NCBI GenBank assembly: GCA_021323855.1
Contig: JAJPKE010000009.1
Coordinates: 1-64,000, forward strand
Direction of reading: 5' to 3'
Origin: Chloroflexota bacterium
Lineage (GTDB): Bacteria; Chloroflexota; Ktedonobacteria; Ktedonobacterales; JADMIN01
Length of the DNA stretch: 64,000 nucleotides
Under the pieces are notes generated by a model. That model did not search any database. It was not told where the DNA came from and was given only the letters and a program-made list of their open reading frames with translations. Position numbers and translations under genes: made by a program. Below are positions 17,360 through 25,247 of the stretch, piece after piece. Position 1 is the stretch's first letter; each line of letters opens with the position of its first letter.

Positions 17360-18793
17360 ATGCGTATGCGAAGAGCAACCCTTCTTTTGCTGGCTGGCGG
17401 CGCAGTGCTGGCTGTGTTGCTGGCATTCTCGCCGTTCAACATAGCGGCCACGGCTTCGGCGCATGCGCGAACAGCCCGAACAGCGCAGACGGCGCGCGAT
17501 AGCGCTGGGAGCGTCTCTGGCGTCCTGACCAATGGTTCGCATGGCAACGCGCCGGTGGCGAACTACTTAGTGACGCTTCAGGCGGTGACTGATAGCAAAG
17601 CGACGGATGCGGCGACGACAAAGACCGATGTGACGGGGCATTTCAACTTCAAGGGCCTCGATACCACCGGCCTCATCGTCTACTCCGTCTATGCGCGCTA
17701 TGAAGGTGGACTCTTCACGACCGATCCTATCTCGTTCGATTCCGGCGCCGCGCAGCAGGTGACGCTCAAAATCTATGAGACGACGACGAGCAACGCGGGG
17801 ATTCGCGTTGCCAGCACCACCCTGCTCTTCAGCCCTCCCAACCAGCCGAAAGGTCTGCTGCCGGTGGGCGTCTTGATGACGATAGTCAACAATGGCAACA
17901 CCGCGTATGTGGCCAGCACTGCGCCTGCCAACGGCCTGCCGATGAATCTGCTGCGTTTCTCGCTGCCGCCGAACGCCCAAAATCTGACGCTCGGCGCGGG
18001 ATTCAGCGATGCACAGGCGATCCAGGTGGATACGGGCTTTGGCGTGACGACGACCGTGCCACCGGGGCAGACGGCTTTCGCCTTCGCCTACGATGTGCCC
18101 TATACCGGCACGCACTACACATTCCAGTTCAAGGCGGAGTATCCGAGCGATCACGTCGTTGTGCTGATCCCGCCAGCCATAAAGACGATTGCGCTGGACT
18201 TTACGCCGCAGCCGGAAATTACCGCCAACGGCCAGCAATATCAGGTGCTGACGCGCGAGAAGGTGGCGGCCAACGCAACCTTCAGCTTCAGCTTCATCAA
18301 CCTGCCGCTACCCGGCGAGAATCCAGACCTGGACTTCCGCCAGCTGGTAATTGTCGGTGCTGGACTGCTATTGCTGCTGCTCGTCCTCTTAGGACTGTTT
18401 GTGCGGCGTGGCAATCTGGCGGTTGTCTTTGGTTGGGTGCCCGCCTCGATGTTCTCGTCGTCGCGGCTCAATCAGCGCAGCCGCACCGCCCGCGAGACCG
18501 AACGGAAGCGGTTGCTGCGCGCGTTGTTGGCGCTGGACGAACGGCACGCCGCCGGAACGCTGGGCGAAGAATCGTATCTGCGCCAGCGCGATCAATTGCG
18601 AGCGCGGCTGCGCTCCCTGCTGGCGCTGGAACAGGCGGGTACAGTCAAATCGCGGAAAACAAAGCCTGCGGTTGCCAGACAGAACGGCGCTGCTCCGCAG
18701 GCAGTGGTTGAGCCTACGCCTGAGCCTGTCGAAGTGGCTCACGAGTCTCCTGAAGCCGTGGAGCAGCAGATACCATCGGGGGAGCGGTCATGA
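17360..18793 (+). CDS. Exported membrane protein with carboxypeptidase-regulatory-like domain, in the ccm operon
   Basis: A 477-residue protein of unknown function. It has a signal sequence (about 5-34) and an Ig-like or carboxypeptidase-regulatory-like beta domain near residues 50-140 (SGVLTNGSHGNAPVANYLVT then TDVTGHFNFKGLD). A second beta-rich region spans about 145-320, one membrane helix about 333-353, and a cytoplasmic C-terminal helix region resembles the charged helix of the preceding CcmI-like protein (TERKRLLRALLALDERHAAGTL). That similarity suggests a related scaffold role. It overlaps ccmA by four bases, so it belongs to the operon. No known ccm gene matches it. Confidence 0.78.
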   Translation: MRMRRATLLLLAGGAVLAVLLAFSPFNIAATASAHARTARTAQTARDSAGSVSGVLTNGSHGNAPVANYLVTLQAVTDSKATDAATTKTDVTGHFNFKGLDTTGLIVYSVYARYEGGLFTTDPISFDSGAAQQVTLKIYETTTSNAGIRVASTTLLFSPPNQPKGLLPVGVLMTIVNNGNTAYVASTAPANGLPMNLLRFSLPPNAQNLTLGAGFSDAQAIQVDTGFGVTTTVPPGQTAFAFAYDVPYTGTHYTFQFKAEYPSDHVVVLIPPAIKTIALDFTPQPEITANGQQYQVLTREKVAANATFSFSFINLPLPGENPDLDFRQLVIVGAGLLLLLLVLLGLFVRRGNLAVVFGWVPASMFSSSRLNQRSRTARETERKRLLRALLALDERHAAGTLGEESYLRQRDQLRARLRSLLALEQAGTVKSRKTKPAVARQNGAAPQAVVEPTPEPVEVAHESPEAVEQQIPSGERS

Positions 18794-19557
18794 GCGCGCA
18801 GACCTTTTCTTCGCCAGATATCGCCGTAACGCCCGCGCCTGCCAGTCAGGCGGTGGTGACGGCTGCGTCGCTGACGAAACGCTATGGTCTGCGCCCGGTG
18901 TTGCGCAATGTGAGCTTTTCGCTGGCGAGTGGCAAGACGCTGGCGCTGCTCGGCCCGAACGGCGCGGGCAAAACGACGCTGCTGCGTCTGCTGGCGACGC
19001 TGGCAAAACCATCGGCGGGCGAAGCAACCATCTGTGGCTTTGATGTCGTTGCCGATGCCAATGTGGTGCGGCGGCTGATCGGCTATGTCGGCCATCAGCC
19101 GCCGGTCTACGACGACCTGACGGGGCGGGAGAATCTGCTATTCTTCGCCCGCATGTACGGTTTGCCGGACGGACCGGCGCGGGCGCAGCTATTGCTCGAA
19201 CGGGTGGGATTGCGCGCGAAGGCCAATGACCGCGTGCGCACCTATTCACGCGGGCAGGCGCAACGACTGGCGCTGGCGCGGGGACTGCTGCATCATCCGG
19301 CGCTGCTGCTGCTCGATGAGCCGGATACCGGGCTGGATGACGACGCCATCGAGTTGCTGCATGAGTTACTGCAGGAACGTCAGATGGCTGGGCTGACGAC
19401 CATCTTTACGACGCATCAGCTCGAACGCGGCATCCAGCAGAGCGACGAAACACTGGTATTACTCGGTGGCCGCGTGGTCTTTGCTGGCGCGTCGTCGGCG
19501 TTGACGCTGGCAGACCTGCGGCGGCTCTATGGCGGGCAGGCGGGAGGCACGCTATGA
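18790..19557 (+). CDS. ccmA: Haem exporter ABC ATPase CcmA
   Basis: A 255-residue ABC ATPase. Walker A is GPNGAGKTTLL (about 54-64), the signature reads YSRGQAQRLALARGLL in place of LSGGQ, as is common in CcmA, and Walker B is LLLLDEPDTGLDD. With CcmB, CcmC and CcmD it drives release of haem-loaded CcmE. Four-base overlaps with both neighbours. Confidence 0.95.
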   Translation: MSAQTFSSPDIAVTPAPASQAVVTAASLTKRYGLRPVLRNVSFSLASGKTLALLGPNGAGKTTLLRLLATLAKPSAGEATICGFDVVADANVVRRLIGYVGHQPPVYDDLTGRENLLFFARMYGLPDGPARAQLLLERVGLRAKANDRVRTYSRGQAQRLALARGLLHHPALLLLDEPDTGLDDDAIELLHELLQERQMAGLTTIFTTHQLERGIQQSDETLVLLGGRVVFAGASSALTLADLRRLYGGQAGGTL

Positions 19558-20234
19558 TGGCCTCTCTGCAATTGTTCTGGCAGCAGACGCTGGCGATGCT
19601 CTGGAAAGACATCCGCTGCGAGTTGCGCACACGGCAGGTCTGGGGTGGCATGGCGCTCTTTGCGCTGCTGGTGCTGGTCGTCTTTAATTTCGCGTTTGAT
19701 CTGCGCGTGAACGATAAAGTCGCCGTGGCGCCCGGTGCGCTTTGGATTGCGTTTGTTTTCGCCAGCATCCTCGGCCTGGGCCGGACCTTCGCCGCCGAAC
19801 TGGAGCACGGTTCGATGGACCGGCTGCTGATCTGCCCGGTGGACCGCAAAGCGATCTACTGCGCGAAGTTGTTGGGCAATATGGCGTTTATCGGCGTGGT
19901 GGAGATTATCGCGGTGCCGCTCTTCGCCGCCGCCTATGATCTGCCGGTGCTGACGCTGGGCATCATCCCGATTGTCCTGCTTGGCACGCTAGGCATTGCG
20001 GCGATTGGCACGTTGTTTTCGGCGATAGCCAGCAATACGCGCGCCCGTGAGGTGCTGTTGCCGTTGCTGGTGTTTCCGTTGATTATTCCTGTCGTCATCG
20101 GCGCGGTCCGTGCGACACAGGAGTTGGTGAGTCCGGTGGGCGATGGCGTTCCCTGGCTCGGCCTTATCATTGCATTCGATGTCATCTTTCTCAGTGTTTC
20201 GGCGGTCATGTTCCAATATGTCGTCGAGGAGTAG
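19554..20234 (+). CDS. ccmB: Haem exporter membrane subunit CcmB
   Basis: A 226-residue membrane protein with six hydrophobic segments, the permease-like partner of CcmA. Typical CcmB sequence is seen in WKDIRCELRTRQVWGGMALFALLVL, LGLGRTFAAELEHGSMDRLL and the C-terminal AFDVIFLSVSAVMFQYVVEE. It overlaps the ccmA stop (ATGA), and ccmC begins 7 bp after it. Confidence 0.95.
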   Translation: MMASLQLFWQQTLAMLWKDIRCELRTRQVWGGMALFALLVLVVFNFAFDLRVNDKVAVAPGALWIAFVFASILGLGRTFAAELEHGSMDRLLICPVDRKAIYCAKLLGNMAFIGVVEIIAVPLFAAAYDLPVLTLGIIPIVLLGTLGIAAIGTLFSAIASNTRAREVLLPLLVFPLIIPVVIGAVRATQELVSPVGDGVPWLGLIIAFDVIFLSVSAVMFQYVVEE

Positions 20235-20241
20235 CTTAGCT

Positions 20242-20994
20242 ATGCGTGTTGCAAGTTCACCTCCGGTAACGAGCGCCGGTTCGTCCCCTGGCGGCATCCT
20301 GTCGTCCGGCTGGTTCCGGCCTGTGCGCCAGTACGGCGAGTATGTGCTTGGCGGGGCCACCGTCATCGGCATGCTCGTGACTATCTGGGCGGCGCTGATT
20401 TATTCCCCTAGAGAAGTCAATGGTGATTTCCAGCGCATTGTCTATGTGCATGTGCCGGTAGCCTGGGTGGCATTTCTTGCCTTTTTCGTTGTCTTTTGTG
20501 CCAGCATTCTCTTCCTCTGGCGCAAAGATGAACGCTGGGACCGGCTGGCCTGGGCCAGCGCAGAAGTAGGCGTGATCTTTACAACGCTGACGCTGATTAC
20601 CGGCTCGCTCTGGGGTAAAGCATTCTGGGGAGCATGGTGGGTATGGGACGCACGCCTGACGACCACCTTGATTCTCTGGTTCATCTACGTGGCATATCTG
20701 CTCTTGCGCTCCTACACTGGGCGCTCGCCTAGTGGTGCGCGTGCCGCCGCTGTGCTTGGCATCATCGGCTTCATTGATGTTCCCATCGTCTATGAGTCCG
20801 TCAACTGGTGGAACACGCTGCACCCGCAGCAACTCGTCGTAGAAGACCAGTTGCCAGCGCAGATGCTTGTTGCCCTACTGATAGCTGTGGTGACATTCAC
20901 CTTGCTATTTGCCTTTTTACTAATTCAGTTATACAAGCTCTACACGCTCAAAGCCGCTGCTGAAGAGTTGCGAGCGCGTGTTGAGAGTGAATAA
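20242..20994 (+). CDS. ccmC: Haem-handling protein CcmC
   Basis: A 250-residue membrane protein with six helices and the WWD signature WGAWWVWDARLTTTLILW. It loads haem onto CcmE in the CcmABCD complex. Flanking conserved histidines are present, for example in VYVHVPVAWVAFL. I chose the ATG at 20242 because GAGGAG precedes it and the upstream in-frame extension would overlap ccmB by about 90 bp and lacks family similarity. Confidence 0.95.
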   Translation: MRVASSPPVTSAGSSPGGILSSGWFRPVRQYGEYVLGGATVIGMLVTIWAALIYSPREVNGDFQRIVYVHVPVAWVAFLAFFVVFCASILFLWRKDERWDRLAWASAEVGVIFTTLTLITGSLWGKAFWGAWWVWDARLTTTLILWFIYVAYLLLRSYTGRSPSGARAAAVLGIIGFIDVPIVYESVNWWNTLHPQQLVVEDQLPAQMLVALLIAVVTFTLLFAFLLIQLYKLYTLKAAAEELRARVESE

Positions 20995-21031
20995 AGCCGA
21001 AAATACGGCAGTCAGAGAAAGGGGGCACACG

Positions 21032-21208
21032 ATGCAAGGCCCTGGTTTGATTTTCCTTGTCTTTGCCTACGCGATCATCTGGATCGGATTTTTTGTGTAT
21101 CTTGGCTGGATTGCGCTGCGCATGCGCGGCGTGCGCACTGAACTCGAAACGGTGCGCGAGCTAGTCGAGGAGCGTGAGCGCCGGGGAACAAACGGCGGCA
21201 ACGAGTAA
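21032..21208 (+). CDS. ccmD: CcmD-like small membrane protein
   Basis: A 58-residue protein with one membrane helix (about residues 4-28) followed by a charged helix (ELETVRELVEERERR). Size, topology and position right after ccmC match CcmD, the small subunit of the CcmABCD complex. ATG with AAAGGGGG upstream. Sequence identity within this family is always low, so the name rests on context. Confidence 0.82.
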   Translation: MQGPGLIFLVFAYAIIWIGFFVYLGWIALRMRGVRTELETVRELVEERERRGTNGGNE

Positions 21209-21342
21209 ACTTGCCAGCGCGGCAGGAGAAAATTGCTGCTAGCCCAGACGCGCGAGCAATGGTACAATAGTGGGTGCTTCACTGCACCTCTTGTGCCCAC
21301 CGTTTGGTGAGCATTTATCTTAGTAGATTGAGGAGCCGGCAG

Positions 21343-21798
21343 ATGCCTGAGAATTATGAGGTAGTCTACACCCATCCATCAGGGGCGACTGCCACGTTTA
21401 CCCGCCACGATGGCGAACTGGACGCGCTGGCGAAGTCGCTGGACGCTGAGCAGTTCTGGGTGTTCAAGAATGTCAAAGCGCTGCTGGTGCGCAACGAAGA
21501 CGGCGACCTTGAAGAGTCTAATCGCTTGATGCGCGAAATTGGTTTTACCCCCAATGTGCGTGTCATCACCAGGCCAGCGGCGGTCGCCGTGGCGCGCGAA
21601 CCGGCGGTGGCTGTGGCTGCCGAGGCTCACGCAGGGCCGCATCTGCCTGGGCCGAGCTACTGGCCACTGTTCCTGGCCGCCTCCGTTACGATTGCGCTCG
21701 GTGGCTGGATGTTCTTTCCGATTACGCTGCCCCTGGTGGTCCTGGGGTTGGTGCTGGTCTTTATCTGCATGGTCTCCTGGGGGCTAGAAGTTATCTAA
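21343..21798 (+). CDS. Predicted cytochrome c oxidase subunit IV-like membrane protein
   Basis: A 151-residue protein. The first 90 residues are soluble (a small alpha/beta region starting MPENYEVVYTHPSG). The C-terminal segment starting HLPGPSYWPLFLAA has two membrane helices (about 105-122 and 127-147) and resembles the small subunit IV region found next to coxC in many oxidase operons. ATG with AGGAG seven bases upstream; a longer in-frame reading upstream lacks support. It lies 28 bp before coxC. The function is inferred from helices and position. Confidence 0.65.
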   Translation: MPENYEVVYTHPSGATATFTRHDGELDALAKSLDAEQFWVFKNVKALLVRNEDGDLEESNRLMREIGFTPNVRVITRPAAVAVAREPAVAVAAEAHAGPHLPGPSYWPLFLAASVTIALGGWMFFPITLPLVVLGLVLVFICMVSWGLEVI

Positions 21799-21825
21799 CC
21801 CCGGCTGGAAGAGGTTGTATCATTC

Positions 21826-22416
21826 ATGAGCACTGTTACGCATCAGACCGCAGCGCGAGAAGAGAGCCATACCCCGGTTCGTGGTCTTGGCTGGTATGGC
21901 ATGGTCTTCTTCATCGCCTCTGAGGCCGTGTTCTTCGCCAACCTGATCGCGGCGTATCTCTACCTGCACGTGCATGCCGGCCCACACTGGCCGACGCTCG
22001 ATCTAGATAAGGTGCTGGCAGCGGTCAATACCGTCATCCTGGTGTCCAGTAGCTTCGTGCTGACGTTTGCCGCACGCGCGCTCAATCGGGGAAACCGGCG
22101 GGCGTTTTCTGGGTTGCTGCTGCTGACGATTCTGATGGGCGCGACGTTTATCTCCATCCAGCTCTATGAATACGTCAACAATGGTTTCGGCCCGGACAAG
22201 AACATCTTCGCGTCAAGCTTCTACACGCTCACCGGCTTCCACGGCGCGCACGTGACCGTTGGCATTCTCTTCCTGACGGTCTGCTGGTTCCGTTCGCTGC
22301 GGGGCGATTTTAGCAAAGATAATCACTTTGCGCTCACCGCCGCTGAAATGTACTGGCACTTCGTAGATGTCGTCTGGATTTTCCTGGTGCTTCTGCTGTA
22401 CTTTGTGGTACGCTAA
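21826..22416 (+). CDS. coxC: Cytochrome c oxidase subunit III
   Basis: A 196-residue short-form subunit III with five membrane helices. Hallmarks include FFIASEAVFFANLIAAYLYL, LTGFHGAHVTVG and the C-terminal YWHFVDVVWIFLVLLLYFVV. It completes the core oxidase with coxA and coxB, which lie 10 kb upstream across the ccm block. That the oxidase and maturation genes are interleaved points to coordinated expression. Confidence 0.97.
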   Translation: MSTVTHQTAAREESHTPVRGLGWYGMVFFIASEAVFFANLIAAYLYLHVHAGPHWPTLDLDKVLAAVNTVILVSSSFVLTFAARALNRGNRRAFSGLLLLTILMGATFISIQLYEYVNNGFGPDKNIFASSFYTLTGFHGAHVTVGILFLTVCWFRSLRGDFSKDNHFALTAAEMYWHFVDVVWIFLVLLLYFVVR

Positions 22417-22498
22417 ACACTGTGCTACGCCATGTCGCTGGCTCATCATCGGCACGAGGAGGTAGCACGATTTCCTTGCTGGGAAGGTCTGGCCGAAC

Positions 22499-22909
22499 AT
22501 GGATGAGAATGTTTCTGCTATGCCTTCGCCTGCCGGTCAGATGACCGTTCGCGATGCACAGACTGAAGCAAAGGGGCCGCTACGCTGTGAAATTTGCGCG
22601 CGGCGGCTCGGAAAATCCCTCTTCTTCGTGGAGGAAACGGGCGACGTTCCTCCACCACGGCGGTCGTGGGTGCTTTGCCAGGCATGTAACGATGCCGTCC
22701 ATGCGCAGATGGAGATGTCGCCGGTGCGTTCGCCGGTGCGCCTGCGTGTCGCAGTGGGCTTAGTTGCAGCGGTCCGCACACCGGCGGCGCGGCGTTCGCG
22801 CCTGGGGCAACTCAGCGATGCGTCCTGGGTGAAGGTGTTCCTTTGGCTCTTACCTATCACGATGTTGATTCACCTGGCAATCATCGTCGTCATCGCGTTT
22901 TTTAGATGA
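22499..22909 (+). CDS. Zinc-finger-like protein with C-terminal membrane helix
   Basis: A 136-residue protein of unknown function. Two CxxC pairs (C30/C33 in LRCEICARR and C60/C63 in WVLCQACND), with H68 nearby, suggest a zinc-binding module. One C-terminal membrane helix (about 112-134) makes it a probable tail-anchored protein. It follows coxC by 82 bp on the same strand and may be the end of that operon. No ribosome site is strong; the start could be at the first or second ATG. Confidence 0.65.
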   Translation: MDENVSAMPSPAGQMTVRDAQTEAKGPLRCEICARRLGKSLFFVEETGDVPPPRRSWVLCQACNDAVHAQMEMSPVRSPVRLRVAVGLVAAVRTPAARRSRLGQLSDASWVKVFLWLLPITMLIHLAIIVVIAFFR

Positions 22910-22935
22910 CTGACGATTACCGGATATGAGGCGTC

Positions 22936-23409
22936 ATGGCTGGTTTGCTTTCAGAGCCGGATACCAGCGATACTGCGGCCAGTTCAGTTGATGCGACATC
23001 ATCTGCTGGCCGCTTTATTCGTCCTGGCATTTTGGTGGCGGGCGACGCGCTTTCATTTGTGACGTTTGCCGCTGTGGGGATGCGCTCACATGGCGTGGCT
23101 TCCGGCTCCAATGTGGTATTGGAGGTTCTTTGGACCGCCGTTCCCTTTGCTGCCGGCTGGTTTCTGGTCTCTCCCTGGCTAGGAGTATTCAGGCATGCGC
23201 AGACGACTGGCATGGTGCGCATGTTGATGCGAACGGAACTGGCCTGGCTCTGTTCCTGGCCGCTGACGCTGGTCCTGCGCTGGGCGCTCTCCGCTGACCA
23301 CAATATTCCGCTCTTCTTCGCCCTGGTCATCCTGATTGTCAATGCCGTCTTTTTGGGCGTCTGGCGCAGCGTTTTCGCGCTCATTGCCGGTCTGGTTGGG
23401 CGAAAATAG
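22936..23409 (+). CDS. DUF3054 family membrane protein
   Basis: A 157-residue protein with four hydrophobic segments. The motifs GDALSFVTFAAVGMRSHG and TAVPFAAGWFLVSPWLG match what I recall of DUF3054, a family of small membrane proteins without known function, common in Actinobacteria and Chloroflexota. GAGG precedes the ATG. It is the last gene before a terminator-like hairpin. Confidence 0.78.
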   Translation: MAGLLSEPDTSDTAASSVDATSSAGRFIRPGILVAGDALSFVTFAAVGMRSHGVASGSNVVLEVLWTAVPFAAGWFLVSPWLGVFRHAQTTGMVRMLMRTELAWLCSWPLTLVLRWALSADHNIPLFFALVILIVNAVFLGVWRSVFALIAGLVGRK

Positions 23410-23503
23410 TAAACCTGCTAAATGCCGTATGTCATGAATGTGATATACTCTCTGCGCCCGATGTGGCGTAGACGACATTGTAAGGATTGTAGTGTGATAT
23501 GGT

Positions 23504-23538
23504 AGCCGCTATGGGCAGTTGCCTGTAGCGGCTTTTGG
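23504..23538 (+). terminator. Intrinsic terminator at the end of the cox-ccm cluster
   Basis: AGCCGCTA pairs with TAGCGGCT, and inside it GGCA pairs with TGCC around a two-base loop. TTTT follows directly. It lies about 95 bp after the DUF3054 gene and about 90 bp before the next gene, so an attenuator role for the latter is also possible. Confidence 0.6.
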
Positions 23539-23628
23539 ATATCCGTCCTTGTGTTCTTGATGAGTGGCTGATTGGTGAGTCGGTGAGTTGATGGCACGCG
23601 GTATTCCCTCGATGTAGGAGCGGCACAT

Positions 23629-23925
23629 ATGCAACGATTTCGTGCGTTCAACAGCGCGGCCTGGGGTGACGACATTGGGCAGATGGAGAACGCCATCAAT
23701 GCCTGGCTTGAATCCGATCATCCCCATATCCATATGATGGCGCAATCGTCATTTGGCGAACATCTGATTATCAGCTTCATCTACGCCGAGAGTTTGCAGA
23801 TGACGGCGACCGCTGAAGAAGCCGCTGCCGTAGCCGAACATTTCGAGCGCAGCCTGGAAACCACGAATCCCAATGCCAGCAGTGAAATCATCGTGACCCT
23901 GCCGCTGGTGGAGCTACCCTACTGA
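23629..23925 (+). CDS. Small protein paired with a radical SAM protein, function unknown
   Basis: A 98-residue soluble protein with no family I recognise. It shows an HPHIHMMAQSSFGEHLIISFIY stretch split between two beta strands and a helical AEEAAAVAEHFERSLE segment, with no cysteine. TAGGAG eight or so bases before the ATG gives a good start. Its TGA stop shares one base with the ATG of the radical SAM gene (TGATG), so the two are translationally coupled and probably act together. It could be a small substrate or recognition partner, but nothing in the sequence proves that. Confidence 0.75.
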   Translation: MQRFRAFNSAAWGDDIGQMENAINAWLESDHPHIHMMAQSSFGEHLIISFIYAESLQMTATAEEAAAVAEHFERSLETTNPNASSEIIVTLPLVELPY

Positions 23926-25247
23926 TGAGCAACGAATCCTATCCCTATGTGATCTATAGCACGCCCGATGGCGGCGTGGGTGAACGGCGTGGGCTGCGCG
24001 CGATAGACTTCACCGGCAAGCCACTCTCTCTGCGAGAAATGATCCCACTGCCGGAGGGGGCGACGCTCTCGATGTTGCCGCAGCGCCTCGCCGTCGGTCT
24101 CAACGCCAGCGGCGAGCGCAGCGTGATTGATGCGCGCTATGGCTGGGCGCTGGCGGTGCTGCTGCCAATTGGCTATACGCGCACGTCTCTGCCTTCCTAT
24201 GAGAAGACGCAGGAAACGGAGTCGCTGCCGTTCTTTGGCTATACTGCCGTGGCTGGCTATCGTGGCCGCATCTATGTGGCGGCGCTACGCACCGACGACC
24301 CTGAACGCTGGCTCTCGCGCCACTTTGATCCGCGCCGCTTGCAGCGATTGGTGGATGAACGTCTGAGCGGCGTGCCGGAGAACCGCATCTTGCAGCAGCA
24401 CGCCCACTGCGCGCTCGATTATCATTGCCCGACGGCCAGCAATCTCTTCTTTGGTCGCTGGGAGGGCGCTATCGCCGTCTCACCCGGCTGTAACGCGCGT
24501 TGCATCGGCTGCATCTCCAAGCAGGACGAAGACAATCTCGTGTCGCCGCAGGACCGCCTGATGTTTGTCCCCAGCGTGGATGAGGTGGTGGAAGTGGCGG
24601 TGCCGCATCTGGAGCGTTCGCCCGATGCCATCATCAGCTTTGGTCAGGGCTGTGAGGGCGAACCGCTTTTGCAGGCCCGGCTCATCGAAAAAGCTATCCG
24701 TGCCATTCGTGAGCGCACGTCCTCCGGCATCATCAATATCAACACCAACGCCAGCAATCCTCGCGCACTTCAGCGCCTCTACGATGCTGGACTCGATATG
24801 CTGCGCGCCAGCACCATCTCTGCGCGCCGCGAAACCTACGACGCCTATTATCGCCCAATCGGCTATACCTTCGAGGATGTCAAGCAATCGCTCAAGCTGG
24901 CGCGCGATGCTGGCGTTTATAGCTCAATTAATTTGCTCTCCTTCCCAGGATTGATTGACGCCGAGGATGAAATTGCGGCGCTGGTGGACTTCCTGCGCGA
25001 GACTGGCGTGCGGCTGGTGCAGTTGCGTAACCTCAACATTGATCCTGAAGTCTTGCTGCCACGCATGCCGAAGCCGCAAGGCGCGCCGTTGGGCATGGCA
25101 ACGCTGGTCGAGACGTTGCGCTGCGAGACACCAGAGGTGGAGATTGGCAATTTCAGCCGAGCAGTGCCGCGCCGGTTGGCCGCCAGCCATGCTGATGTAG
25201 CAGACGACGCGCCGGCCACAGCACGCGCTCTACCGGCAGCTCGGTGA
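23925..25247 (+). CDS. Radical SAM protein of unknown function
   Basis: A 440-residue protein. The first 180 residues form a distinctive N-terminal region. The [4Fe-4S] cluster motif is C189-N-A-R-C193-I-G-C196 (CX3CX2C), preceded by the usual SPG. Later radical SAM barrel features are GQGCEGEPLL (a GGEP-like motif), NINTNASNP and SINLLSFPGL. The family binds SAM and makes a 5'-deoxyadenosyl radical. No auxiliary cysteine cluster is evident at the C-terminus. The substrate is unknown. It is coupled to the small gene upstream. Its last 95 bp overlap a convergent glycosyltransferase gene on the other strand. Confidence 0.88.
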   Translation: MSNESYPYVIYSTPDGGVGERRGLRAIDFTGKPLSLREMIPLPEGATLSMLPQRLAVGLNASGERSVIDARYGWALAVLLPIGYTRTSLPSYEKTQETESLPFFGYTAVAGYRGRIYVAALRTDDPERWLSRHFDPRRLQRLVDERLSGVPENRILQQHAHCALDYHCPTASNLFFGRWEGAIAVSPGCNARCIGCISKQDEDNLVSPQDRLMFVPSVDEVVEVAVPHLERSPDAIISFGQGCEGEPLLQARLIEKAIRAIRERTSSGIININTNASNPRALQRLYDAGLDMLRASTISARRETYDAYYRPIGYTFEDVKQSLKLARDAGVYSSINLLSFPGLIDAEDEIAALVDFLRETGVRLVQLRNLNIDPEVLLPRMPKPQGAPLGMATLVETLRCETPEVEIGNFSRAVPRRLAASHADVADDAPATARALPAAR

